DNA of 64,000 nt, taken from Telmatospirillum siberiense. GTDB lineage: Bacteria > Pseudomonadota > Alphaproteobacteria > Rhodospirillales > Magnetospirillaceae. Positions 26,222-34,398 of this stretch are shown here, in pieces. The stretch spans positions 23,182-87,181 of the forward strand of contig NZ_PIUM01000029.1 in assembly GCF_002845745.1 (NCBI RefSeq). The letters are read 5' to 3'. Every line of letters starts with the position of its first letter. Positions within the stretch are counted from its first letter, which is position 1. A model generated the notes under the pieces. The model was not told the DNA's origin and did not search any database. It saw only the letters and a program-made list of their open reading frames with translations. The position numbers and the translations under genes were made by a program.

Positions 26222-27418
26222 ATGGGCGATGCGTCTCCAAGCGCGCCATCGGGCGGCAAGCAGAAACTGGTGATCCGCGGCATCGGCCTGCTCCTCAGCG
26301 GCGATCTGGCCGATCCGATCCTCGACGCAGACACCATCGTCGCCGAGAACGGCGTGATCACCGCCGTCGGCAAGGCCGGAGACGTCGACCAGGAAGGCGC
26401 CACCACCATCGTGGATGCCCACGGCACCACCGTGGCCCCCGGATTGATCGACAGCCATGTCCATCCGGTGTTCGGGGACTGGACACCCCGGCAAAACCAG
26501 ACGGGATGGATCGACAGCTCGCTGCACGGCGGCGTCACCTCGATGATCTCGGCCGGCGAAGTCCATCTGCCCGGCCGCCCCAAGGATCTGGTGGGCCTGA
26601 AGGCCCTGGCCGTCACGGCCCAGCGTTGCTTCGACAATTTCCGGCCGAGCGGCGTCAAGGTCCATGCCGGCGCCCCGGTCATCGAGCGGGGCATGGAGGA
26701 AAGCGACTTCGCGGAACTGTCCAAGGCCGGGGTCAGGCTGCTGGGCGAGGTCGGGCTGGGCAGTGTCAAGGCCGGCGACGAGGCCAAGACCATGGTGGCC
26801 TGGGCCCGCAAATACGGCATCATCAGCACCATCCATACCGGCGGCCCGTCCATTCCGGGCTCAGGCCTGATCGACAAGGATGTCATTCTCGAGGCCGACG
26901 CCGACGTCATCGGCCATATCAACGGCGGGCACACCGCCCTGCCGGACGGACAAATCCGCTGCCTGTGCGAAAGCTGCAAGCGCGCCATCGAGATCGTGCA
27001 CAACGGCAATCAGCGCGCCGCCCTGGTGGCGCTGCACGCCGCCCGCGAACTCGACCAGATGGACAGGGTCATCCTGGGCACCGACGGCCCCGCCGGATCG
27101 GGCGTGCAGCCGCTCGGCATTCTGCGCACCATCGCCATGCTGTCGAGCCTGGGCGAGATTCCGGCCGAAATCGCCTTCTGCCTCGCCACCGGCAACACCG
27201 CCCGCATCCACAAACTGGATTGCGGGCTGATCGCTCCCGGACGCTCGGCCGATTTCGTCCTGATGGACAGGGCCCAGCACAGTGCCGGCAAAACCATTCT
27301 GGAAAGCGTCCATCTGGGCGACATTCCGGGCGTCGGCATGACCATCATCGACGGCCTGGTGCGCAGCGGACGCAGCCGCAACACGCCGCCGGCGGAAACC
27401 ATTCCCACCCTGGTGTGA
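26222..27418 (+). CDS. ena: enamidase (1,4,5,6-tetrahydro-6-oxonicotinate amidohydrolase)
   Basis: A 398-residue amidohydrolase-superfamily enzyme. The E. barkeri enamidase hydrolyses 1,4,5,6-tetrahydro-6-oxonicotinate to ammonia and 2-formylglutarate. Seen here: a beta-sandwich start (LVIRGIGLLLSGDL), the metal-binding HxH in VAPGLIDSHVHPVFGDW, STIHTGGPSIPGSG, DVIGHINGGHTALPDGQIRC with further His ligands, and the Asp in VILGTDGPAGSGVQPLGIL. A perfect GGAGG precedes the ATG. It stands alone on the plus strand, divergent from marR, with two operator motifs upstream. Without the hnr neighbour one would call it only an amidohydrolase; the context and the sequence pattern raise the confidence. 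Confidence 0.82.
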   Translation: MGDASPSAPSGGKQKLVIRGIGLLLSGDLADPILDADTIVAENGVITAVGKAGDVDQEGATTIVDAHGTTVAPGLIDSHVHPVFGDWTPRQNQTGWIDSSLHGGVTSMISAGEVHLPGRPKDLVGLKALAVTAQRCFDNFRPSGVKVHAGAPVIERGMEESDFAELSKAGVRLLGEVGLGSVKAGDEAKTMVAWARKYGIISTIHTGGPSIPGSGLIDKDVILEADADVIGHINGGHTALPDGQIRCLCESCKRAIEIVHNGNQRAALVALHAARELDQMDRVILGTDGPAGSGVQPLGILRTIAMLSSLGEIPAEIAFCLATGNTARIHKLDCGLIAPGRSADFVLMDRAQHSAGKTILESVHLGDIPGVGMTIIDGLVRSGRSRNTPPAETIPTLV

Positions 27419-27510
27419 ACAGGCCGGATCAGGGGATCGCCCCGCGACTGTCCGGCACGATTTTACCCTCGACATTCAGGAAAAATTACGCCCGGTTTAT
27501 CTACCAAAGG

Positions 27511-27610
27511 TCGTCATGCCCGGACTTGATCCGGGCATCCACGTGCCGCTTCCAATGACGTCGGTCGGTCCGCACAACCATGGATTGCCGGATCACGTCC
27601 GGCAATGACG
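27511..27610. repeat. dispersed alphaproteobacterial palindromic repeat
   Basis: Two hairpins, ATGCCCGGA/TCCGGGCAT (27516-27538) and ATTGCCGGA/TCCGGCAAT (27584-27606), inside the GTCATGCCCGGACTTGATCC-type repeat that is common between genes in alphaproteobacteria. It fills much of the 268-bp gap between the convergent ena and livF genes and may end transcription of both. Confidence 0.7.
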
Positions 27611-27686
27611 GTTTTGGGTTGTGCTCACCACTCAAATAGAGGCGACGCACAAACTGTGCCGGACAACCGTGGTATTGCCCTGGGCA

Positions 27687-28388
27687 TCACACCGCCAGAT
27701 AGGTGTTGCGCACCTCGTCGTCGGCGGCCAGTTCGGCCATGGTGCCGCCATAACGGATCTCGCCCTTCTCGATGATATAGGCGCGATCGCTGATCAATTT
27801 GGCGAAATGCAGGTTCTGCTCGCAGACCACGATGCCCAGACCCTCCGCCTTCATCCGCAGAATGGCCGACGCCATCTGCTCGACGATCTTGGGCGACAGG
27901 CCTTCGGAGGGCTCGTCCAGCATCAGCATCATCGGATTGCCCATCAGGCTGCGGGCGATGGTCAGCATCTGCTGCTCGCCCCCGCTCATCCGCCCTCCCG
28001 GCCGCTTGCGCGCCTCGGCCAGGTTGGGAAACAGGGCGTAAAGCGTCTCCGGAGTCCATTGCGGCGTATAGGGACGGGGCGGGCGGCGCCCGACCGCCAA
28101 ATTCTCCTCCACCGTCAGATCCGAAAAGATCCGCCGTTCCTCGGGCACATAGCCCAGCCCCATGCGGACGATCTCATGGGTCGGCTTACCGATCACCTCG
28201 CAGCCGTCGAAGATCACCGAGCCCTTTCGCCGCGCCTCCAGGCCGATGACGGCCTTCAGCGTGGTGGATTTTCCGGCGCCGTTGCGCCCGATCAGCGCCA
28301 CCACCTCGCCCTGCATCGCATCCAGCGAGACATCGTTCAGGATCTGCGCCTGGCCGTAGTAGCCGCAGAGGGATTTCACCGCCAGCAT
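27687..28388 (-). CDS. branched-chain-type ABC transporter ATP-binding protein LivF
   Basis: A 233-residue ATPase with Walker A LIGRNGAGKSTTLKAVIGLE, the signature RMSGGEQQMLTIARSL and Walker B MMLMLDEPSEGLSPK. LivF-type features include LGYVPEERRIFSDLTVEENL. The ATG at 28388 overlaps the livG stop by one base (TGATG); a GTG at 28391 is possible. It is the last gene of the hnr operon, so the transporter probably imports nicotinate or a related pyridine; that substrate is inference. Confidence 0.88.
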   Translation of the reverse strand: MLAVKSLCGYYGQAQILNDVSLDAMQGEVVALIGRNGAGKSTTLKAVIGLEARRKGSVIFDGCEVIGKPTHEIVRMGLGYVPEERRIFSDLTVEENLAVGRRPPRPYTPQWTPETLYALFPNLAEARKRPGGRMSGGEQQMLTIARSLMGNPMMLMLDEPSEGLSPKIVEQMASAILRMKAEGLGIVVCEQNLHFAKLISDRAYIIEKGEIRYGGTMAELAADDEVRNTYLAV

Positions 28389-29164
28389 CACGCCACCCCT
28401 TTCACGGCGTCGGCGTCATAGACGGCGCCGCTGCCCAGATAGATGGCCTGAACCTCGGCATTGTCGCGGACCTCCCCCGGACTGCCCCGGGTCACCAGCC
28501 GCCCCCTGTTCAGAACCATGATGGATGTGGCGTGGGCGAACACCACATCCATGTCATGCTCGGTGAACAGCATGCAGATGTTCCGCTCGCCGACGATGCG
28601 GGCCACCAGGCGCATCAGCTCGATCCGCTCGCGCGGGGCCATGCCGGCCGTCGGCTCATCCATCAGCAGCAGTTTCGGATCGTTGGTCAGGGCCAGCGCC
28701 AGTTCCACCCTTTTGAGATCGCCATAGGCCAGGATGCTGCAGGGCCGGTCGGCCTGCGGCTCCATGCCGACCAGCCGCAGCAGGGCCAGCGCCTCGTCGC
28801 GATAGAGGGAGCCGGCGCGGGCCAGCAGGGCGCGGATGCGGTGATGGTGCGAAATCAGCGCGAGCTGGAGATTTTCCAGGACGGTCAGCGAGGCGAAGGT
28901 GGCGGTGATCTGGAAGGTGCGCCCGACTCCCAGGCGCCAGATCTGGCGAGGCTTCAGCCCGATCAGTTCGCGCCCGAACAGCCGGATGCTGCCGGCGTCG
29001 GGAACGACCTGCCCGGTCATCATGTTGAAACAGGTGCTCTTGCCGGCGCCATTGGGGCCGATCAGGGCGAGGATCTCGCCCGGCCGCAGATCCAGGTCCA
29101 TCTCCCGGACCGCCGGAACGCCACCGTAGGATTTGCGCAGACCCCGGACGGAAAAGGTGATCAT
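28388..29164 (-). CDS. branched-chain-type ABC transporter ATP-binding protein LivG
   Basis: A 258-residue ATPase starting MITFSVRGLRKSYGGVPAVR. Walker A is LIGPNGAGKSTCFNMMTGQV, the signature region LAYGDLKRVELALALTNDPK, Walker B LLLMDEPTAGMAPRERIELM, and the LivG-type C terminus VVFAHATSIMVLNRGRLVTR. The start overlaps the fused permease stop by 4 bp. It pairs with LivF as the ATPase dimer. Confidence 0.9.
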   Translation of the reverse strand: MITFSVRGLRKSYGGVPAVREMDLDLRPGEILALIGPNGAGKSTCFNMMTGQVVPDAGSIRLFGRELIGLKPRQIWRLGVGRTFQITATFASLTVLENLQLALISHHHRIRALLARAGSLYRDEALALLRLVGMEPQADRPCSILAYGDLKRVELALALTNDPKLLLMDEPTAGMAPRERIELMRLVARIVGERNICMLFTEHDMDVVFAHATSIMVLNRGRLVTRGSPGEVRDNAEVQAIYLGSGAVYDADAVKGVA

Positions 29165-31038
29165 GCGGCTTTCTCCTTGGTCTTGACGGCCGGCCGGATC
29201 GCCCGCCACGCCTGGAAGCGGTCCGCCGTCCAGGCGACGATGCCCTGCGGGAAGGCCACCACCAGCAGAATGATCACCACGCCGATGACCGCCCGCCAGT
29301 AGTCGGTGTAGGTGCTGACGAAGATGCGCAGCGCCGTGTAGATCACCGCCCCCACCACCGGGCCGGTCAGGGTCTGGATGCCGCCCAGCAGGACCATCAC
29401 CAGGCCGTCCACCGAGGTGCCGATGGAGGCGCTGTCCGGAAAGACGCTGCCCTTGAAGAACGCGAACAGCCCGCCGGCCAATCCGGCGAAGAAACCGCAC
29501 AGGATGAAGGCCAGCCAGCGGTGATGGCGCGCATCGATGCCGATGGCGTCGGCGCGGATCTCCGAATCGCGGCAGGCCCGCAGGGTATAGCCGAAGGGCG
29601 AGAAGACGATATGGCGCAAAATCAGGATCGAGCCGCCGCAGACGACCAGGGTCAGGTAGTAGAAGGCGACCGGACCCGACGCCCAATGGGACGGCCACAC
29701 CCCGAGGATGCCGTTGTCCCCGCCGGTCAGGCTCGACCATTGGAAGGCCACGGCGTAGGTGATCTGGGCGAAGGCCAGGGTCAGCATGGACAGATAGACC
29801 CCGGAAAGCCGCACGCAGAACCATCCATAGACCAGGGCGCCCAGGGCGCCGGTCAGCGGTCCGGCCAGCAGCGCCAGTTCCATCGGCAGGCCCAGGCTCT
29901 TGGCCGCCAGGGCCGCGCCGTAGGACCCCAGGCCGAAATAGGCGGCATGCCCGAAGGAGACCATGCCGCCGATGCCGCTCAGCAGATGCAGGCTGGCGGC
30001 GAACAGGGCATAGATGGCCATTTCGGTGGCGACGTTGAGCGCATAGCCGCTCCCCAGCCAGGGCAACGCCAGCAGCAGGACGGCCACCAGCAGGAAAGCC
30101 TTGCCGGCGGCCGGCGGCAACCGGCGCAGGACCCGGCCGCCGGCCACGGCGGCGCCGTGCGCCAGACTTTGCGGCTTACCGCGCAGTCCCCATGGACGCA
30201 CCACCAGGATGACCGCCATGGCGAGGAAGGTCAGCACCAGGGTCATCTGCGGAAACACCAGGATGCCGAAGGCGTTCAGTTCCCCGATGATGATGGCCGC
30301 CAGGAAGGCGCCGAAGACGTTGCCCAGCCCGCCGATGACGACCACGACGAAGACCTCGACGATGATCTGCAGATCCATCGCGTGGCTGACCGCGCCGCGC
30401 GGCAATTGCAGGGCGCCGCCCAGGCCGGCCAGCAGGGCGCCCAGGGTGAAGACGCCGGTGAACAGCGAGGCCTGATTGACCCCCAGCGCCGCCACCATGT
30501 CGCGGTCATGGGTGGCGGCGCGCACCAGCGTGCCCCAATGGGTCCGATGGAACAGCAGCCACAGCAGGGCCAGCACCACGGGCCCGAGGGAAATAAGGAA
30601 CAGATCATATTGGGGAATGGCCTGATGGAAGAGGCGCACCGCCCCTGCGAGGCCGGGCGCACGCGGCCCCAGCAGATCCTCAGGCCCCCAGATCATCAGA
30701 ACCGCGTCCTGCACCACCAGCACCACGCCGAAGGTGGCCAGAAGCTGCAGCAGCTCGGGTGCATGGTAGATCTTGCGCAGCAGGGTCACTTCCAGCAGCA
30801 GCCCGAGCAGCGCCACGCCCAATGCCGCGACCGGCAGGGCGATCCAGAAATTGCCGCCGCCCAGGCCCGAATGTTCCACCAGGCTGTAGGCGATATAGGC
30901 CCCCAGCATATAGAGCGAGCCATGGGCGAAGTTCACGATGCGGCTGACGCCGAAGATGATGGACAGCCCCGAGGCGACGAGGAAAAGAGACGAGGCGCTC
31001 GCCAAACCGGTCAAGAACTGGGAGAACAGGAATTCCAT
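29161..31038 (-). CDS. fused LivH-LivM ABC permease
   Basis: A 625-residue membrane protein combining the two permeases that are usually separate. Residues 1-290 are LivH-like (ASGLSIIFGVSRIVNFAHGS, RAATHDRDMVAALGVN, VIGGLGNVFGAFLAAIIIG). Residues about 310-625 are LivM-like (LHLLSGIGGMVSFGHAAYFG, YGWFCVRLSGVYLSMLTLAF, RACRDSEIRADAIGIDARHH, VLLGGIQTLTGPVVGAVIY). Each half has about eight membrane segments. Such fusions occur in some alphaproteobacterial transporters. It lies between the binding protein (62-bp gap) and livG (4-bp overlap). Confidence 0.88.
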   Translation of the reverse strand: MEFLFSQFLTGLASASSLFLVASGLSIIFGVSRIVNFAHGSLYMLGAYIAYSLVEHSGLGGGNFWIALPVAALGVALLGLLLEVTLLRKIYHAPELLQLLATFGVVLVVQDAVLMIWGPEDLLGPRAPGLAGAVRLFHQAIPQYDLFLISLGPVVLALLWLLFHRTHWGTLVRAATHDRDMVAALGVNQASLFTGVFTLGALLAGLGGALQLPRGAVSHAMDLQIIVEVFVVVVIGGLGNVFGAFLAAIIIGELNAFGILVFPQMTLVLTFLAMAVILVVRPWGLRGKPQSLAHGAAVAGGRVLRRLPPAAGKAFLLVAVLLLALPWLGSGYALNVATEMAIYALFAASLHLLSGIGGMVSFGHAAYFGLGSYGAALAAKSLGLPMELALLAGPLTGALGALVYGWFCVRLSGVYLSMLTLAFAQITYAVAFQWSSLTGGDNGILGVWPSHWASGPVAFYYLTLVVCGGSILILRHIVFSPFGYTLRACRDSEIRADAIGIDARHHRWLAFILCGFFAGLAGGLFAFFKGSVFPDSASIGTSVDGLVMVLLGGIQTLTGPVVGAVIYTALRIFVSTYTDYWRAVIGVVIILLVVAFPQGIVAWTADRFQAWRAIRPAVKTKEKAA

Positions 31039-31100
31039 GGAGAGCGCCTCTGCTCGGTAAAGGATTGGAGGATGGGTCCGCCTCGTCCACCAAAACAGTT

Positions 31101-32312
31101 TCAGTCGGCCGGACGACGGGCCTTGACCTCGGCGAGGCCCGGCAGGTAGTCCTCGCCCCTCTTATAAGTCCAATCCACCATCACGCCCTTGCCGTCCTTG
31201 ACGGCGGTCTTGCCGACGAACAGGCCCAGTGTCGACTGGTGATCCTCGGGCCGGTAGGTGATTTCGCCGAACGGCGTCGCCACCTTCACCCCGGCGGCGG
31301 CGGCCACCAGCTTTTCCGTATCGGTGCTGCCGGCCTTGGCCAGGATGGCCGCCACCGATTTCATGGTGGAATAGCCGACGATCGAGCCCAGCTTGGGCAA
31401 TTCGCCATACTTGGCCTGATAGGCCTTGAGGAACGCCTTATGCTCGGGCGTATCGATCTGCGCCGCCGGATAGCCGGTGATGATCCAGCCCGGCACCGTT
31501 TCGGCTCCCAGCGGATCGAGATATTCCGGCTCGCCGGTCAGCATGCTGACCACCGCCTTGCCCTCGAACAGACCGCGGGTGTTGCCCTCGCGGATCAGCT
31601 TGATGAGATCGGGACCGAAGGTCACGTTGAAGATGGCCTCGGGCTGGGCGCGGGCCAGGGCCTGGACGGTGGCCCCCGCGTCGATCTTGCCCTGGGCGGG
31701 CCATTGCTCGTCGACCCATTGGATATCGGGCCGCCTGGCCGACAGCATGGCCTTGAAGACGGCCACCGAGCTTTGACCGTATTCATAGTTGGGGGCGACG
31801 GTGGCCCAGCGCTTGGCCGGAAGCTTGGCGGCCTCCTCCACCAGCACGGCGACCTGCGGACGGGTCGGCGGCCGCAGACGGAAGGTGTAGCGATGCCCCT
31901 GCTCCATGGTCATGGCGTCGGTCAGGGGCTCGGCGGCGACGAACAGCACCTTGCGCTGCTTGGCGACGTCCGACACGGCGAGACCGATGTGGGAGAAGAA
32001 GGTTCCCATCAGCAGGCTGACGTTTTCACGCGACAGCAGTTCGTTGGCCACCGTCACCGCGTCGCCCGGCTTGCCGTTGTCGTCGCGCGAGATCACCTCG
32101 ACGGGGCGGCCGTTGATGCCGCCCGCCGCGTTGATTTCCTCAAGCGCCATCTGCCAGCCGTTGCGATAAGGCAAGGTGAAGGCCGGCAGGGTTGAATAGC
32201 TGTTGATCTCGCCGACCTTGATCGGCTCGGCCGCCCGGCCGGGACCTGAAAACAGGCAGGAGGCCACGACGCCCATCGCGCCCAATGCTGCGGATACGGA
32301 TCTGATTGCCAT
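31101..32312 (-). CDS. ABC transporter substrate-binding protein (LivK/Peripla_BP_6 type)
   Basis: A 403-residue periplasmic protein. The signal peptide is MAIRSVSAALGAMGVVASCL with cleavage near GRA-AE; Cys19 is followed by LFSG, which does not look like a lipobox. The mature part has IKVGEINSYSTLPAFTLPYR, ALEEINAAGGINGRPVEVIS and NELLSRENVSLLMGTFFSHI, typical of type I binding proteins. The ATG at 32312 has GAAGGAA 8 nt upstream; an earlier in-frame start at 32351 would disturb the signal peptide. Its place in the hnr operon suggests a pyridine carboxylate ligand (inference). Confidence 0.87.
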   Translation of the reverse strand: MAIRSVSAALGAMGVVASCLFSGPGRAAEPIKVGEINSYSTLPAFTLPYRNGWQMALEEINAAGGINGRPVEVISRDDNGKPGDAVTVANELLSRENVSLLMGTFFSHIGLAVSDVAKQRKVLFVAAEPLTDAMTMEQGHRYTFRLRPPTRPQVAVLVEEAAKLPAKRWATVAPNYEYGQSSVAVFKAMLSARRPDIQWVDEQWPAQGKIDAGATVQALARAQPEAIFNVTFGPDLIKLIREGNTRGLFEGKAVVSMLTGEPEYLDPLGAETVPGWIITGYPAAQIDTPEHKAFLKAYQAKYGELPKLGSIVGYSTMKSVAAILAKAGSTDTEKLVAAAAGVKVATPFGEITYRPEDHQSTLGLFVGKTAVKDGKGVMVDWTYKRGEDYLPGLAEVKARRPAD

Positions 32313-32360
32313 GCGCGCTGTTCCTTCACGCTTTTTTAAGTCGTTGGTCACAAGGCTTGT

Positions 32361-32948
32361 TTAACGCAAACCGTCCTCACCCTTGATATCCTCGGCCGCC
32401 AGCCCCCCGATGCGGGGCAGCGGACGGCCGCTGTCGGTCACCGCCACGGCGATGACGATCTCGTTGGCCCGGGGGGCGTCGGAGATGCGGATCTCGGCGC
32501 CGTCGAAATGGCTGCGCACGAAAGCCGCATCCTTGTGGCCCAGGGGAATGTCGAGCGCCACGCCCGGCCCGCCGCGCTTTTTCGACGACGGTACCAGGGC
32601 CGCGCCCTTTTCCACCGCCTTGCGCAAGGGAGCGCCCAGCTTGGGATGCAGCAGGGCGGCGGCGTGCTCAAGCTCGCCATTTTCACCAACGGCGGCCGCC
32701 TTGCCATAACTTTGCGCCTGGGCGGGGGTAATGCCCAGGGCCGCCACCGCCCGCTGGCCCAGAAGACCGCCCAATTCCTCGCCTATTTCGATCAGCAGGT
32801 CGAGATTTTCGTGATAGGCCCCGGCGAAAGGGTTCTCGATTACCGCGGCGGCCACCGCCTTGCGGGTGGCAGGAACCACCGGACGATCCATCTCGCGATG
32901 GGTTTCCTCGACGGTGACCACGATCTTGCGGATCTTCGCCTTGCTCAT
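32361..32948 (-). CDS. DUF1185 (amino-acid-synthesis family) protein, copy 2
   Basis: A 195-residue protein starting MSKAKIRKIVVTVEETHREM. It belongs with PF06684 (DUF1185) by pattern: AAVIENPFAGAYHENLDLLI, AQSYGKAAAVGENGELEHAA, KGAALVPSSKKRGGPGVALD and ISDAPRANEIVIAVAV. Despite the family name no biosynthetic reaction is established. It is clearly related to copy 1 immediately upstream, with a 4-bp overlap, so the two arose by duplication and may form a heteromer. Its place between hnr and the transporter genes suggests a role in nicotinate catabolism, for example ring-intermediate handling. Confidence 0.82.
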   Translation of the reverse strand: MSKAKIRKIVVTVEETHREMDRPVVPATRKAVAAAVIENPFAGAYHENLDLLIEIGEELGGLLGQRAVAALGITPAQAQSYGKAAAVGENGELEHAAALLHPKLGAPLRKAVEKGAALVPSSKKRGGPGVALDIPLGHKDAAFVRSHFDGAEIRISDAPRANEIVIAVAVTDSGRPLPRIGGLAAEDIKGEDGLR

Positions 32949-33529
32949 CGCAACCCGTCCTTTCCCTGAATTTCCGAAGCGGCCAGGCCGCCCAGCCTGT
33001 GATGGATCCTGGCGCCGGTGGACATGACCAGCACCAAAACGATCTCATCGGCCCGCGGTCCGTCGGCAACCCCCACCTCCATGGCGTCGAAATGACTGCG
33101 CACGTAGGAAGCGTTGACATGGGTCAGCGGCACGTCGAGTCTGGCCCCCACCCCGCCCACCTTCTTGGTGGAGGGCACGATGGCCTTGGCCTCGCCCAGG
33201 GCGTCGCGCATGGCGTAGCCCCCCGGTACATGCCAAAGGGCGCCATGCTCCAGTTCGCCGGCCGAACCGACGATGGCGCCCTTGCCATAGCCCTGGATGG
33301 TGGCGGGCCCGCCCCCCAACATCAGCACCAGCCGGCGCGCCATGTCGGCGCCCAGGGGTTCCAGATCCTTCATGAACCAGGCGATATCCTCGACGAAGCG
33401 CCCGGCGAAGGGATTGCGGATCACCGTCAGGATGGCCGCCCGCCGCAGCGGTTCGTCCGGCGGCGGACCGCCCTCGTGATAGATCTCCTCGGCGAGTGTC
33501 ACCACCTTGCGGATCTCGATATTGTTCAT
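32945..33529 (-). CDS. DUF1185 (amino-acid-synthesis family) protein, copy 1
   Basis: A 194-residue protein starting MNNIEIRKVVTLAEEIYHEG. It shares with copy 2 the blocks NPFAGRFVEDI, IQGYGKGAIVGSAGELEHGA, VPSTKKVGGVGARLDVPLTH, VNASYVRSHFDAMEVGVADG and PRADEIVLVLVMS. Its ATG overlaps the UPF0280 stop by one base (TGATG). The function is unknown. The conserved Glu-His (GELEHG) and Arg/His residues could be catalytic, but that is inference. Confidence 0.82.
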   Translation of the reverse strand: MNNIEIRKVVTLAEEIYHEGGPPPDEPLRRAAILTVIRNPFAGRFVEDIAWFMKDLEPLGADMARRLVLMLGGGPATIQGYGKGAIVGSAGELEHGALWHVPGGYAMRDALGEAKAIVPSTKKVGGVGARLDVPLTHVNASYVRSHFDAMEVGVADGPRADEIVLVLVMSTGARIHHRLGGLAASEIQGKDGLR

Positions 33530-34398
33530 CACGCGCACTCCGCTCTTTCGTCCGACGGCAGAAAGACACCGCCGCCGACGACCTCGACCACGCCCCGCAA
33601 GGACAGCTTCGCGCCACCGATCAGCCCCCGCCGAAGCAATATCCTTGCCTTTTCCACACCGGCGGCGATTGCCCGGCGGCAATCCGCCTCGTCCAGCGGA
33701 CCGACCGCCACGGTGACCGAACGGTCGCCCAGGTCGCTGTCGGGATCGAGATCCCTGGCCGGCCGGCGGCTGACCGCCGGATGTCCGGGAAGATCGACGG
33801 CATTGGCGATGACGGTGGCCGCGGCGTCGGCCTCCGCGGCGTTGCGCCCCAGCACCGTCACCGAATCGGCGATACCAAGGGAAAAACTGCGCCCGCCGGC
33901 ACCACTGGTGGCGATGCCGCGAACCGGCTGGGCGGCCCCAATCACCGCATGGGCATCCACCGCCCCGCCATCGATCCGGCTGACCACGCCGATGCGGAAG
34001 GACCGGCCGGACGCCAGGTGAAAGGCGATGTCGCCGCCGTTGTTGACATAGGCGCGCGACAGCCGGCGTCCGTCCAGCATGGCCGCCAGCACATGGTCGG
34101 CGACCGCGCCGGCCACCGCCGCCATCGGAGTGATGAAGTGGTCGGCCAGGGGCAGCACGGCCCCCAGCATGGCCCGGGCGACGGCGCCGTCCACCGGCAG
34201 GCCGGGACGGGCGAACGACCGCAGAATAGGCAGCTGTGCCGCCAAAACCGGCAGAATGGGATGAAAACGGGCTTCCGCCTGGACATAGGCGCGCGCCACC
34301 TCGGCCGGTTCGCCGAAGGCCTCGACCACCAGATCGATGGGGCCGTGCTGCAGATGCAGCCGCCGGCGGTCGGCGAGAAGCGTGGCCCGCGCCGTCAT
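33529..34398 (-). CDS. UPF0280 (ApbE-like) family protein
   Basis: A 289-residue protein starting MTARATLLADRRRLHLQHGP. The fold-typical segments are FITPMAAVAGAVADHVLAAM, SRAYVNNGGDIAFHLASG, GIATSGAGGRSFSLGIADSV and ATVIANAVDLPGHPAVSRRP. These resemble ApbE flavin transferases (T(S)PMAAV and NNGGDIA motifs) but belong to the shorter UPF0280 group. It overlaps hnr by 4 bp. The E. barkeri Hnr has been reported to carry covalently bound flavin, so a flavin-attachment role here is an attractive but untested inference. Confidence 0.82.
   Translation of the reverse strand: MTARATLLADRRRLHLQHGPIDLVVEAFGEPAEVARAYVQAEARFHPILPVLAAQLPILRSFARPGLPVDGAVARAMLGAVLPLADHFITPMAAVAGAVADHVLAAMLDGRRLSRAYVNNGGDIAFHLASGRSFRIGVVSRIDGGAVDAHAVIGAAQPVRGIATSGAGGRSFSLGIADSVTVLGRNAAEADAAATVIANAVDLPGHPAVSRRPARDLDPDSDLGDRSVTVAVGPLDEADCRRAIAAGVEKARILLRRGLIGGAKLSLRGVVEVVGGGVFLPSDERAECA

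Noticed and set aside
29521..31149. A 542-codon open frame opposite the fused permease
   Set aside because: Gln/Gly/His-rich shadow of a membrane protein gene.
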